Origin: Phormidesmis priestleyi Ana
GTDB lineage: Bacteria > Cyanobacteriota > Cyanobacteriia > Phormidesmidales > Phormidesmidaceae
Length of the DNA: 64,000 nt
Direction of reading: 5' to 3'
Assembly: GCA_001314865.1 (NCBI GenBank)
Contig: LJZR01000004.1
Coordinates: 166,321 to 230,320 of the forward strand
Under the pieces are notes generated by a model. It saw only the letters and a list, made by a program, of their open reading frames with translations. It did not search any database and was not told the DNA's origin. The position numbers and the translations under genes were made by a program. Shown in pieces: positions 55,548 through 63,327 of this stretch. Position 1 is the stretch's first letter. Each line of letters starts with the position of its first letter.

Positions 55548-56633
55548 CTACAGGGTCGGAATGCTGAGCCGCTGGCCTAGCGTATGAGCCTGATGAGTCA
55601 AGTCCATAAGCAGCTGGGAGTAAACGCCTTCGCGCATACCGGGCGATCGCTCTTTGCCTGCATCTATACAGCTCACCCAGTGGTCTATCACTCTGACAAA
55701 AGGCGCAATCCGTCCGTCTAAATACACCTTTGGGAAATCAAACGCTTTGGGCACGGGCATCTCTTTGGGCTCAGCGCCTGGCTCGCTAAAGTACACCTTA
55801 AAGCCATTGACATAATCGGTTTGGCTAGGGTTGCCAATCACCAGTGTGCCTTTGTCGCCATATACTTCTATCCAATGGCCGCGTCCGGCATAGCTGACAG
55901 CGCTAAGGGTGATTTGGCAGAGCGTTTTGTCAGCCAGGGTGAGGGCGATCGCACAAACATCATCTGAATCGACCGGCTTCATTTCTCCCGTTTCTGGGTC
56001 GGGTCGCTCGGCAATAGAAGTGCTTAGCGTGGCGCTAATGTCAGCCGCTGGGCCAAACAGCCAGTTCACATAGTCAAAAGTATGAGAGCCAATAGAGCCC
56101 AGCGCACCGCCGCCGAGTGCCTTTTGCGCATACCAGTCCCAGGCTCGCTGAGGGTTTGCCCGGCTAGAGGCCAGCCAGTCTATTTTAATCAGGCGCTTGT
56201 GGCCCACGACGCCTTCGCTTAGTAATTGCGCAAAGTACTGCCATGCCGGAATGTAGCGAAATTCAAAGTCGGGGACAATAACGACGTTGTTGTCTGCGGC
56301 GAGTTGTTGGAGGTGTTTTGCTTCATCGACCGAGAGGGTCACGGGCTTTTCGAGCAGGAGGTGTTTTTTGGCCTGAAGAATTTGACGGGCCATGTCGTAG
56401 TGAGCAAAGGGGGGGGTTGCTAGCGTGACTGCATGAACTGTGTCTTGATCCAGGATTTCCGAGAGGGAGTGACTAGCGAGGCTCGCGCCGCAGCTATCGG
56501 CAACGCTTTGGGCTTTGGTGCGATCGCGATTCCATACCGCCACCACCTCAGTGCGATGATGCGCCTGCAAACCTGGAATATGAACCTTTTGCCCAAACCC
56601 AGTGCCCACGACGGCAACGCCAATCTGTGCCAT
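55548..56633 (-). CDS. Gfo/Idh/MocA-family oxidoreductase
   Basis: About 361 residues from the ATG at 56633. An N-terminal Rossmann fold (VAVVGTGFGQKVHIPGL) with the family motif LLLEKPVTLSVDEAKHL carries the conserved EKP lysine. The C-terminal domain holds GSIGSHTFDYVNWLFGPA with the histidine used in substrate handling. These NAD(P) enzymes act on sugars or inositols; the substrate is unknown. It stands alone. Confidence 0.88.
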   Translation of the reverse strand: MAQIGVAVVGTGFGQKVHIPGLQAHHRTEVVAVWNRDRTKAQSVADSCGASLASHSLSEILDQDTVHAVTLATPPFAHYDMARQILQAKKHLLLEKPVTLSVDEAKHLQQLAADNNVVIVPDFEFRYIPAWQYFAQLLSEGVVGHKRLIKIDWLASSRANPQRAWDWYAQKALGGGALGSIGSHTFDYVNWLFGPAADISATLSTSIAERPDPETGEMKPVDSDDVCAIALTLADKTLCQITLSAVSYAGRGHWIEVYGDKGTLVIGNPSQTDYVNGFKVYFSEPGAEPKEMPVPKAFDFPKVYLDGRIAPFVRVIDHWVSCIDAGKERSPGMREGVYSQLLMDLTHQAHTLGQRLSIPTL

Positions 56634-56819
56634 ATGCTCAAAACCCCTTAAACTGACAGCTTTAAAAAGCATACAGGAATGCTTTACAGCGCAACGGCTT
56701 GATCAAGGCAGCGCTTTTTTGTAAACACATCCGAACATATCCTACAGTATGCAAAAATTCCGCTCGTACCTTACGATCAGAAAACGATCAAAAAAATATA
56801 GTTTAGAAAGCAATTGTCT

Positions 56820-57137
56820 ATGTCAAAACAGTTGGAAGAAAGAGTAGCGTTTTTAGAGGCTGAGGTGACCCGCCTCCGCGAACTGATAGAAAGCAAGTCA
56901 TCATCTGAACCTGAGTGGAGACAGATGATTGGAATATTTGCTGACGATCCTGGTTTTGCAGAAACGGTACGTTTAGGTAGAGAGTATCGTGACTCTGATT
57001 CTTTGGTTTTGGAACCAGAAGACACCGAAGCTCAGGTAACACCCACACCAGTAAGAGCACCAGCAGCACTTGCTTCTGGGGTTTTGACAACCGATTCAAA
57101 AGAGCCGCTCAGTGAAGGCGTGAATGTACATTCTTGA
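56820..57137 (+). CDS. Putative antitoxin, coiled-coil, paired with PIN toxin
   Basis: About 105 residues. A strong N-terminal coiled coil (SKQLEERVAFLEAEVTRLRE) precedes an acidic stretch and a Pro, Thr and Ala rich tail (ALASGVLTTDSKEPLSEG). No DNA-binding fold is obvious. It overlaps the PIN gene by 14 bases (57124-57137), as toxin-antitoxin pairs do. The ATG at 56820 is preferred over the TTG at 56814. Confidence 0.55.
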   Translation: MSKQLEERVAFLEAEVTRLRELIESKSSSEPEWRQMIGIFADDPGFAETVRLGREYRDSDSLVLEPEDTEAQVTPTPVRAPAALASGVLTTDSKEPLSEGVNVHS

Positions 57138-57555
57138 TACCAACCATGTAATTGCTTTAGAGAACGGCACAGCCACAGCTCAGAAGCTCATACAGAAATG
57201 GGATACGGTTTCGATTGAACCAAAAGTTATAACAAGCATCATCAGCTACAAAGAACAAATAGCCGGTTGCCTCGCATCAATTAACAGAAAAAAAATAACT
57301 AGTGACCAGTCAGTAAAATCATACAAACGACTCCAGTTACTACTTAGATTTTATTGCGGGATGACTGTTCTTGAATTTGACGCTGACGCTGAGAAAATCT
57401 TTCAAAATCTTAGAAAAGTCCACCCTAGAACAAGTGCAAATGATCTAAAGATTGCGTCAATAGCGCTGGCTAATGACGCTGTACTGCTAACTCAAAATAT
57501 CCGCGATTTTGAGTCTATAGAAAGGCTGTCTGTAGAAGACTGGATAGCGCTTTAA
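57124..57555 (+). CDS. PIN-domain protein (VapC-like toxin)
   Basis: The 143-residue protein fits a VapC-type RNase: N-terminal LDTNHVIAL with D5, a glutamate region (ISYKEQIAG), the aspartate block TSANDLKIASIAL, and TQNIRDFESI, which carries the last active-site residues. These supply the PIN metal site. Antitoxin candidate: the overlapping upstream gene. Confidence 0.8.
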   Translation: MYILDTNHVIALENGTATAQKLIQKWDTVSIEPKVITSIISYKEQIAGCLASINRKKITSDQSVKSYKRLQLLLRFYCGMTVLEFDADAEKIFQNLRKVHPRTSANDLKIASIALANDAVLLTQNIRDFESIERLSVEDWIAL

Positions 57556-57600
57556 AACTAAGTTCAAAGCGCTATCTCTTAAAGCGCTATCCAACAACAG

Positions 57601-58797
57601 CTAAGCCTTGGTTAAAAGAAACTGGCCGTTACCGTTGTATTCGCCATCGGCACTGGCGAAAATGGTGCCGAGCATGAGTAGGTACAGCCGCCACATACGG
57701 CGAAATTTGGCATAGTCCATGCCATAGTTGAGGTCTTTGACTTCGGCTTGGCTTGCGTCAAAGCGGTTGAGCCATGCGGTGAGGGTTTTGTGGTAGTTAA
57801 TACCGTTGATGTACCAGCGGTTGATGGTTTTGAGGTCGCGATCGCAGCTGGGCACCGCGTCAAAATTCCAGTAGCGCCCATGGGGAAAAATATACTTGTG
57901 AGTAAATCCAGACGACATGTTGTTGGGTGTGCGCACGGTAATGATGTGAATAAACACTTTGCCGTTATCTGTAATCATAGAAGCTAGCTTTTGAAAGGCT
58001 TTGGTCAAATTACCCACATGCTCAAACACACCTACTGTCAAAATCTTGTCAAACTTTTCTGGGAAGTTCGCTTCGTTTAAGTCTCCCTCATACAGCGTGA
58101 ACCGGCCAGAGCTGAGATAGCTGCTAGGGTCTTGCATTTTAGCGCGAATAAAATTGCATTGTTCATGGCTTAAGTTCAGCCCGGTGAACCGCACGTTTGG
58201 AAACTTAGACAAAATATAATTCGGCACGCAGCCCCAACCACAGCCAAAGTCTAAAATATTGTCGCCATCTTGAATGTCTAACCGCTCAATGATTTGATCG
58301 ATCATATGCATTTGGCTCTCTTCTAAATTGGTGGCCCCCCGCTCCCACAAGCCCATGCTGTATTTAGGATAAATCACATCCCAGTTCCCCAACATTCGAT
58401 TGAGCATTTCCTGAGGGAGATCGTACTGTAGCGTCATCAGGTCTTTAGCACCTTCAGCTACAGAGTCAGTTTCGGTGAGCACCCATTCGTAGGGTGCCAG
58501 CAGCCCCGGAAAATACTTGAAAAACACTGGCATAGAAGCATACATGGCGGCGCGCATGACACTATCTGGAATTTCTAGGCCGTTAATGTAGGCTTCGGCA
58601 AACGTCATCTGCGCTGCATTAAAGAGGCGACTGAGGGCGCGAGTCGCTTGGTAAGACAAAGAGCCCTTAGCACGGGTTTGATGGGCTAGCGGATGAGCCA
58701 GCGGATAGGCTGACGGGTGAGCTAACGGGTGAGCGGATGAAGGATCAAGAGAAAAATCAGCCTGAAGATTGTTGATTAATCTATCGGTAGAAGTCAT
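57601..58797 (-). CDS. Cyclopropane-fatty-acyl-phospholipid synthase-like methyltransferase
   Basis: The 398-residue enzyme has the SAM-binding motif NILDFGCGWGCVPNYI and family blocks YPKYSMGLWERGATNLEESQMHMID, LSHEQCNFIRAKM, ILTVGVFEHVGNLTKAF and YIFPHGRYW. It acts on lipid acyl chains in E. coli; the cyanobacterial substrate may differ. Residues 23-40 are HPLA-type repeats (58678-58731, 12-bp units). No membrane span is required. Confidence 0.85.
   Translation of the reverse strand: MTSTDRLINNLQADFSLDPSSAHPLAHPSAYPLAHPLAHQTRAKGSLSYQATRALSRLFNAAQMTFAEAYINGLEIPDSVMRAAMYASMPVFFKYFPGLLAPYEWVLTETDSVAEGAKDLMTLQYDLPQEMLNRMLGNWDVIYPKYSMGLWERGATNLEESQMHMIDQIIERLDIQDGDNILDFGCGWGCVPNYILSKFPNVRFTGLNLSHEQCNFIRAKMQDPSSYLSSGRFTLYEGDLNEANFPEKFDKILTVGVFEHVGNLTKAFQKLASMITDNGKVFIHIITVRTPNNMSSGFTHKYIFPHGRYWNFDAVPSCDRDLKTINRWYINGINYHKTLTAWLNRFDASQAEVKDLNYGMDYAKFRRMWRLYLLMLGTIFASADGEYNGNGQFLLTKA
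58678..58731 (-). repeat. In-frame 12-bp HPLA-type repeat
   Basis: Encodes HPLAHPSAYPLAHPLAHQ near the N-terminus of the Cfa-like protein. Confidence 0.85.
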
Positions 58798-59110
58798 GAC
58801 TATACCTATGGTATGAGGATTAGATCAAATCATGAGCAATGGAATCACTTCACTCTGAATCCCTGAGCCCTCTCCTTAAGTCCCTGAGCCCTCAGGGAGA
58901 AGGGCGGGGGATGAGGACCCAGGAATTAACGACAGCAAGGACAGTATCAGCGCGCACTTCATTAACGCGCACTTTCCTAAGCAGATATAAACGAGCGAAT
59001 AAAATCAGCAAGTGAACTACCATATGTCACGATATTTCCCAGTGTAGTCACAATCACCAAAGCAGAATTTAAGATTTCTAAAGGACGAGATAGTCTTTAC
59101 ACTGGTAGCT
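58798..59110. other. Intergenic region with a CCCTGAG hairpin
   Basis: The 313-base gap between divergent genes holds CCCTGAGCCCTCAGGG (about 58881-58896) within a CT-rich block. The leader of the 59111 gene is AT-rich. No gene is seen. Confidence 0.6.
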
Positions 59111-60709
59111 ATGAATAAAACAGAACAGATTCTCTCTCACATTCCGGGCAATCCTTGGGTCGGCCTGCAAAAGGCAGATGAGCTATGGAACCGCTACAAA
59201 ACCGGGCCTCATCCGGCGCAGACGGTGATTACGCTCGCCAATAGCCCGCTAGAGTCGGTGATTTATGATGTCGCGATTTGTGGTGGCACGCTGGGGATTT
59301 TGCTGGCTACGGCGCTGGTGAATAAAGGGTGGAATGTGGCAGTGTTAGAGCGGGGGATGCTGCAAGGACGCGATCAGGAGTGGAATATTTCACGGCGAGA
59401 GCTACAGATATTTGTAGACATGGCGCTGCTGAGTGAAGAAGAGTTGGAATGTGCGATCGCATCGCAATACAACCCCGCTCGCATCAGCTTTAACAGCAGC
59501 AACAATTTTAACAGCAGCAACAAGGGCAATAAAAACAGCGGTAAAGAACTCTGGGTAACCGATGTTCTCAACATTGGCGTAGATCCTAAATACCTACTTG
59601 AAACGCTCAAACAAAAATTTCTGGCCAATGGCGGCACCCTACTCGAACAAACCCCCTTTAAATCTGCAAGCATTCATCCGAACGGTGTCAGCATTCAAAC
59701 CTCAGCGGCTACCACCACCACTCGCCCGCTCACCGCTCGCCTGCTGATAGATGCGATGGGTCATTTCTCTCCCATTGTGCAGCAGGCGCGGCAGGGCAAC
59801 AAGCCAGACGCCGTGTGCATGGTAGTCGGCACCTGCGCCAAAGGCTACCAGAACAATGAAACGGGCGATCTGATTGCTTCATTTACGCCGATTAAAAATC
59901 AGTGCCAATACTTTTGGGAAGCTTTTCCGGCGCGTGATGGTCGCACAACCTATATGTTCACCTATTTAGACGCGCATCCGAGTCGGCCCAGCTTAGAACA
60001 ATTATTTGAAGACTATCTCACGCTATTGCCTGAGTATCAAAATACTTCGCTTGAGCAGCTCGACTTTATCCGCGCCCTCTTTGGCTTTTTTCCCTGCTAT
60101 AAAAACAGCCCTTTACAGTACAAATGGAACAGAACGCTGGCAGTTGGCGATAGTAGCGGCAGTCAGTCGCCCCTGAGTTTTGGGGGCTTTGGGGCGATGG
60201 TTCGTCACCTACAGCGCCTCACGCAGGGCATTCATGAAGCGCTAGATGCCGACTTACTCACTTGCAAATCGTTGGCAAAGCTCCAGCCTTACCAGCCTAA
60301 TCTTGCCGTCACTTGGCTATTTCAAAAATCAATGAGTGTGGGGGTAAACCAAAAGCTACCGCCCGACAAAATTAATGAGGTGCTTTCTACTATTTTTGCA
60401 GAGATGGAAACCTTGGGCGACGATGTGCTCAAGCCTTTTTTACAAGATGTTGTACAGTTTCCGCCCCTAGCCCAAACGATGCTAAGAACGGCGACTCAGC
60501 ATCCTCTACTGGTGGCGAGCATTTTACCGCAGGTGGGCTTGGGCTCGGTGGCGAGCTGGATGCGGCACTTTATTAGCCTGGGTGGGTACAACGCCCTTAA
60601 TGCGGCTGAAGGCGCGGTCGATAGGGCGTTGGAGAAGTCGGCAACCAAACAATATGACGCTAACCGCTGGGTCGATGCACTCAAATACGGCTCAGGGGGC
60701 GATTACTAA
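59111..60709 (+). CDS. CruP-like FAD-dependent oxidoreductase (lycopene-cyclase-related)
   Basis: The 532-residue flavoprotein has the nucleotide loop YDVAICGGTLGILLATALVNKG, then GRDQEWNISRRELQ and YNPARISF, which match the CruA/CruP group related to carotenoid enzymes and conserved in plants. Later blocks, IDAMGHFSPIVQQ and GDSSGSQSPLSFGGFGAM, are also typical. CruA makes cyclic carotenoids; the CruP activity is less certain. An NSSNNFNSSNKG insert sits at about residues 132-145. The 3' end overlaps the Uma2 gene by 18 bases. Confidence 0.72.
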   Translation: MNKTEQILSHIPGNPWVGLQKADELWNRYKTGPHPAQTVITLANSPLESVIYDVAICGGTLGILLATALVNKGWNVAVLERGMLQGRDQEWNISRRELQIFVDMALLSEEELECAIASQYNPARISFNSSNNFNSSNKGNKNSGKELWVTDVLNIGVDPKYLLETLKQKFLANGGTLLEQTPFKSASIHPNGVSIQTSAATTTTRPLTARLLIDAMGHFSPIVQQARQGNKPDAVCMVVGTCAKGYQNNETGDLIASFTPIKNQCQYFWEAFPARDGRTTYMFTYLDAHPSRPSLEQLFEDYLTLLPEYQNTSLEQLDFIRALFGFFPCYKNSPLQYKWNRTLAVGDSSGSQSPLSFGGFGAMVRHLQRLTQGIHEALDADLLTCKSLAKLQPYQPNLAVTWLFQKSMSVGVNQKLPPDKINEVLSTIFAEMETLGDDVLKPFLQDVVQFPPLAQTMLRTATQHPLLVASILPQVGLGSVASWMRHFISLGGYNALNAAEGAVDRALEKSATKQYDANRWVDALKYGSGGDY

Positions 60710-61372
60710 CAGGTCTTTCGCCGCCATTTTAAGGTCGGGCAATGCCGAGGATGCAACTAGCGCCTCTCCGCGCAGCCGAGTGATCTCATACTCTCCTTCA
60801 ATTAGCCTACAGATGGTCAAGGTGGGCTGCTTTGGCTTGCCAAGATGCCGAAACCCACCCAATCCGGCGTAGTCTACGATCCAATATTCAGCAATTCCTA
60901 ACGACTCATAGGCCGCGAGTTTTATCTCATAGTCATCTTGCCAGTTGCTCGAAACTACCTCAATGACCAGCTTTACAGTCGTTCCTTTTTCTACAGTAGA
61001 AGCCTTTTGCCATAGTGGTTCTGCCGCTAATGCCGCTTTGTCTAGCACAATGACATCTGGCTCATAGCCGGTGTCATCACCTAGCTTGAGGATACATTCG
61101 CGAGGAATGATGTAAGGATGACCAGCACGCCGGATCGCGATCGCTAACTCATCGTGAATCAGTCCAGCTAGCTCAGAATGCTGTCCTCTCGGCTTTGGCA
61201 CTTGAAAAATTACTCCACGACGTAGCTCATATCGATATTCTGAATTCTGGGGGTACCACGCTATAAACTGCTCAAAGCTCACCGGCTTAGGCAGCGGTGC
61301 TATGGGCTGAGGTCTCTGCTCTGGGGGCTGTTCTGGGGGGCGTTTTATAGGTCGTTCAAATGCAGCAGTCAT
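60692..61372 (-). CDS. Uma2-family endonuclease-like protein (DUF820)
   Basis: The 226-residue protein has a PD-(D/E)XK-type core: YELRRGVIFQVPKPRGQHSE, YEPDVIVLDK, VKLVIEVVSSNWQDDYEIKLAAYESLGIAEYWIVD. Pro-rich residues 8-32 (RPPEQPPEQRP) are repetitive. Such genes are numerous in cyanobacteria, with no known role. The C-terminus overlaps the CruP-like gene. Confidence 0.85.
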   Translation of the reverse strand: MTAAFERPIKRPPEQPPEQRPQPIAPLPKPVSFEQFIAWYPQNSEYRYELRRGVIFQVPKPRGQHSELAGLIHDELAIAIRRAGHPYIIPRECILKLGDDTGYEPDVIVLDKAALAAEPLWQKASTVEKGTTVKLVIEVVSSNWQDDYEIKLAAYESLGIAEYWIVDYAGLGGFRHLGKPKQPTLTICRLIEGEYEITRLRGEALVASSALPDLKMAAKDLLVIAP

Positions 61373-61490
61373 CGCAGATTAATCCATCCCAACTTGCACG
61401 ACATCATTACTCATAGCTTAATTTTAGCAGCGATTTCAATACATACATGCTCTGGGTTTGTCACCTTGCTAGCTAAAACATTAACAAACA

Positions 61491-61520
61491 AAAAAAAGGA
61501 GATAACGCAAAGCCATCTCC
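61491..61520 (-). terminator. Rho-independent terminator of the 61632-62024 gene
   Basis: Read on the minus strand, GGAGAT and ATCTCC pair (6 bp) around an 11-base loop and run into seven T residues (61491-61497). It lies about 110 bases after the stop. Confidence 0.75.
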
Positions 61521-61631
61521 CTCCAAGCAACATTTTATAGTTAATATCTCACAAAAAGTATCTCACAACAAATACGTCACAACCAGTATTCTACCGAGAG
61601 GAATATTGTTGTTATTTGTTGTTATAGCGCT

Positions 61632-62024
61632 TTAGGCGATCGCACTTTCTAACGTTGCAGATGCCGCTGGGCGAGTTTCTGTTGAACTTGGGCGACGGCG
61701 ACGGCGATCGCGCAGTCTGGTTCCACCCACTACTTCGTATTGACTGCTATCTTTTCCGTACTTTATTTTCACGCTCATGAGCACATTCTCGGAAGAGATA
61801 GATAGATTCTGCTCTGCTTGTTCTATAGAATTAGCAGCATCATCGACAGCACCAAGTAGCTCGTTGTATTTAAGAATGGCTTGGCTAAGGTCGGTGACCT
61901 CTTTTTCAAACGAGGCAGTGGTGATGCCATTGCCCAGGTCGAGTTTAATACCAATAGAGCGCAGTCCGGCTAGGCGCTTTTGCGCTTTCAATAAAGTTGG
62001 AGATGTCTTCTTACGGCGTCCCAT
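61632..62024 (-). CDS. Conserved cyanobacterial small protein, unknown function
   Basis: The 130-residue protein (MGRRKKTSPTLLKAQ...) has a basic head, a helix-rich centre (FEKEVTDLSQAILKYNELLGAVDDAANSIEQAEQN) and a basic tail (RLRDRRRRRPSSTETR). It lacks a membrane segment. The composition suggests nucleic-acid binding; no family is recognised. Confidence 0.65.
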   Translation of the reverse strand: MGRRKKTSPTLLKAQKRLAGLRSIGIKLDLGNGITTASFEKEVTDLSQAILKYNELLGAVDDAANSIEQAEQNLSISSENVLMSVKIKYGKDSSQYEVVGGTRLRDRRRRRPSSTETRPAASATLESAIA

Positions 62025-62741
62025 TTTGAGTTTCTGTTATCCTCTAATACTTATTACAGTTTAAATAGCGAGTCACGGCTGCTTTGTTGTTTCATCAACA
62101 GGGTTGCCGCTTTGCTGCTATCAAAGTGCCCGCCAAAAAGAACAAAAGCTACAGTCACTTAGGGCTACATTTACGCAGGTTTTACAATATCCGGAATAAT
62201 TTATCAAAAAGTTTCCCGTATACATACGGGTTGCGAGGTATTTTTTGTCACCGGATATCTAAAGGTGAAGTCTAAAAGCCGTTGCACCTCTTGCCTCAGA
62301 GCCCCCAAGATTGGGGGCTGGGGGCATCCGGGAAGGTGATAAACGCCCTACCTTTAATAACACTGACCTACTTACAGCGTATTTAAGATCATCAGCAATC
62401 TATTTAAGATCACCAGCAGCAAATTTAAGATCACAAGTAATCTATTTAAGATCACAAGCAATTTATTTAAGATCGCCAATAGCAAATTTAAGATCGCCAA
62501 TAGCAAATTTAAGATCGCCAATAGCAAATTTAAGATCGCGAGCAATTTATTTAAGATCGCCAGTAGCTTTTTTAAGATTGCGAACAATCTAATTGAGTGA
62601 GGATGTAGGGCAGCTCAAATACGCTGTAGGGTAATTGAGCTGCTATGTTAGTGACTTTCTTCACTGACAAGCCTACTTAGGGTATGAATACTGATAACTG
62701 AAGCGGGGCAGCGCTTTGGCAGGCCAAATTAAAGGGAACGG
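62025..62741. other. 717-base region with a CCCCCAA hairpin and a 21-bp array
   Basis: No gene is seen. It contains the dispersed hairpin near 62300 and the 21-bp array at 62382-62591. Open frames through the array on both strands are products of its 21-bp period. Confidence 0.75.
62382..62591. repeat. 10 x 21-bp tandem array
   Basis: TTTAAGATC recurs at exact 21-base steps (62382, 62403, 62424, 62445, 62466, 62487, 62508, 62529, 62550; the last unit at 62571 reads TTTAAGATT). The second half of each unit is GCCAATAGCAAA or close to it. Nine of ten units contain GATC. A 21-bp period equals two turns of the helix. Confidence 0.97.
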
Positions 62742-63327
62742 ATGAACGGAGCAGACAAGACAAGGATCGAGCAGTTTTTGAGTAAGTGGCTGGGTTCGGA
62801 AGGCAACGAACGGGCTAATTATCAGGGCTTTTTTCTTGATTTGTGCGATGCCCTGGGGGTCGATAAGCCGTTACCCAAAGGAAATGCCGCAGATGATCCG
62901 TACTGCTTTGATAAAGACATTAAGTTTTACAGCAGCCAAAAGACAGCTCCCACCACGCGCTTTGCAGACTTTTATAAAGAAGGCTGCTTTTTAATTGAGG
63001 CGAAGCAGGGAAGTGCGGCTTCTAGTAAGGGACATGGCAAGCGCGGCACCAAGGCTTATCGCGATGCGATGCAAAAGGCGTTTAATCAGACGCGGGCTTA
63101 TGCCGGAATGTTGACGGTGAGGCCGCCGTTTTTAATCACTTGCGATATTGGTTCGCACTTTGAAATGTGGGAGGGTTTTAGCGGCGAGTATGGCAGCTAT
63201 GGTGCTCGGCGGCGGCTGAATTTGAAGGATTTGGCGCAGCCGGAAGAATTTTGATCGCTTTGTGAAAGTTTTTACTGGGCCACAGGCGTTGAAGCTGGAG
63301 AAACTGCGGTATACTCTCGACGGCTAG
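62742..63327 (+). pseudogene. Frameshifted and truncated MmeI-like restriction-methyltransferase gene
   Basis: The first 170 codons encode the N-terminal nuclease module of an MmeI-like (type IIL) restriction-modification enzyme. The catalytic residues are intact: D76 in RFADFYK and E86-x-K88 in FLIEAKQG. The block NQTRAYAGMLTVRPPFLITCD also fits. A TGA follows PEEF at 63252-63254. Removing one T from the TTTT run restores the frame, giving DRFVKVFTGPQALKLEKLR, which matches the next part of such enzymes, until a TAG at 63325. The methyltransferase and target-recognition parts (most of a 900-plus-residue enzyme) are missing. Confidence 0.75.

Noticed and set aside
62382..62591. CRISPR array
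   Set aside because: Units are contiguous 21-bp repeats without variable spacers, and no cas genes are near.
62311..62592. Proteins with LRSPIAN or LLAILN heptads on both strands
   Set aside because: The 21-bp period keeps every frame open. The start codons are weak and there is no ribosome-binding site.
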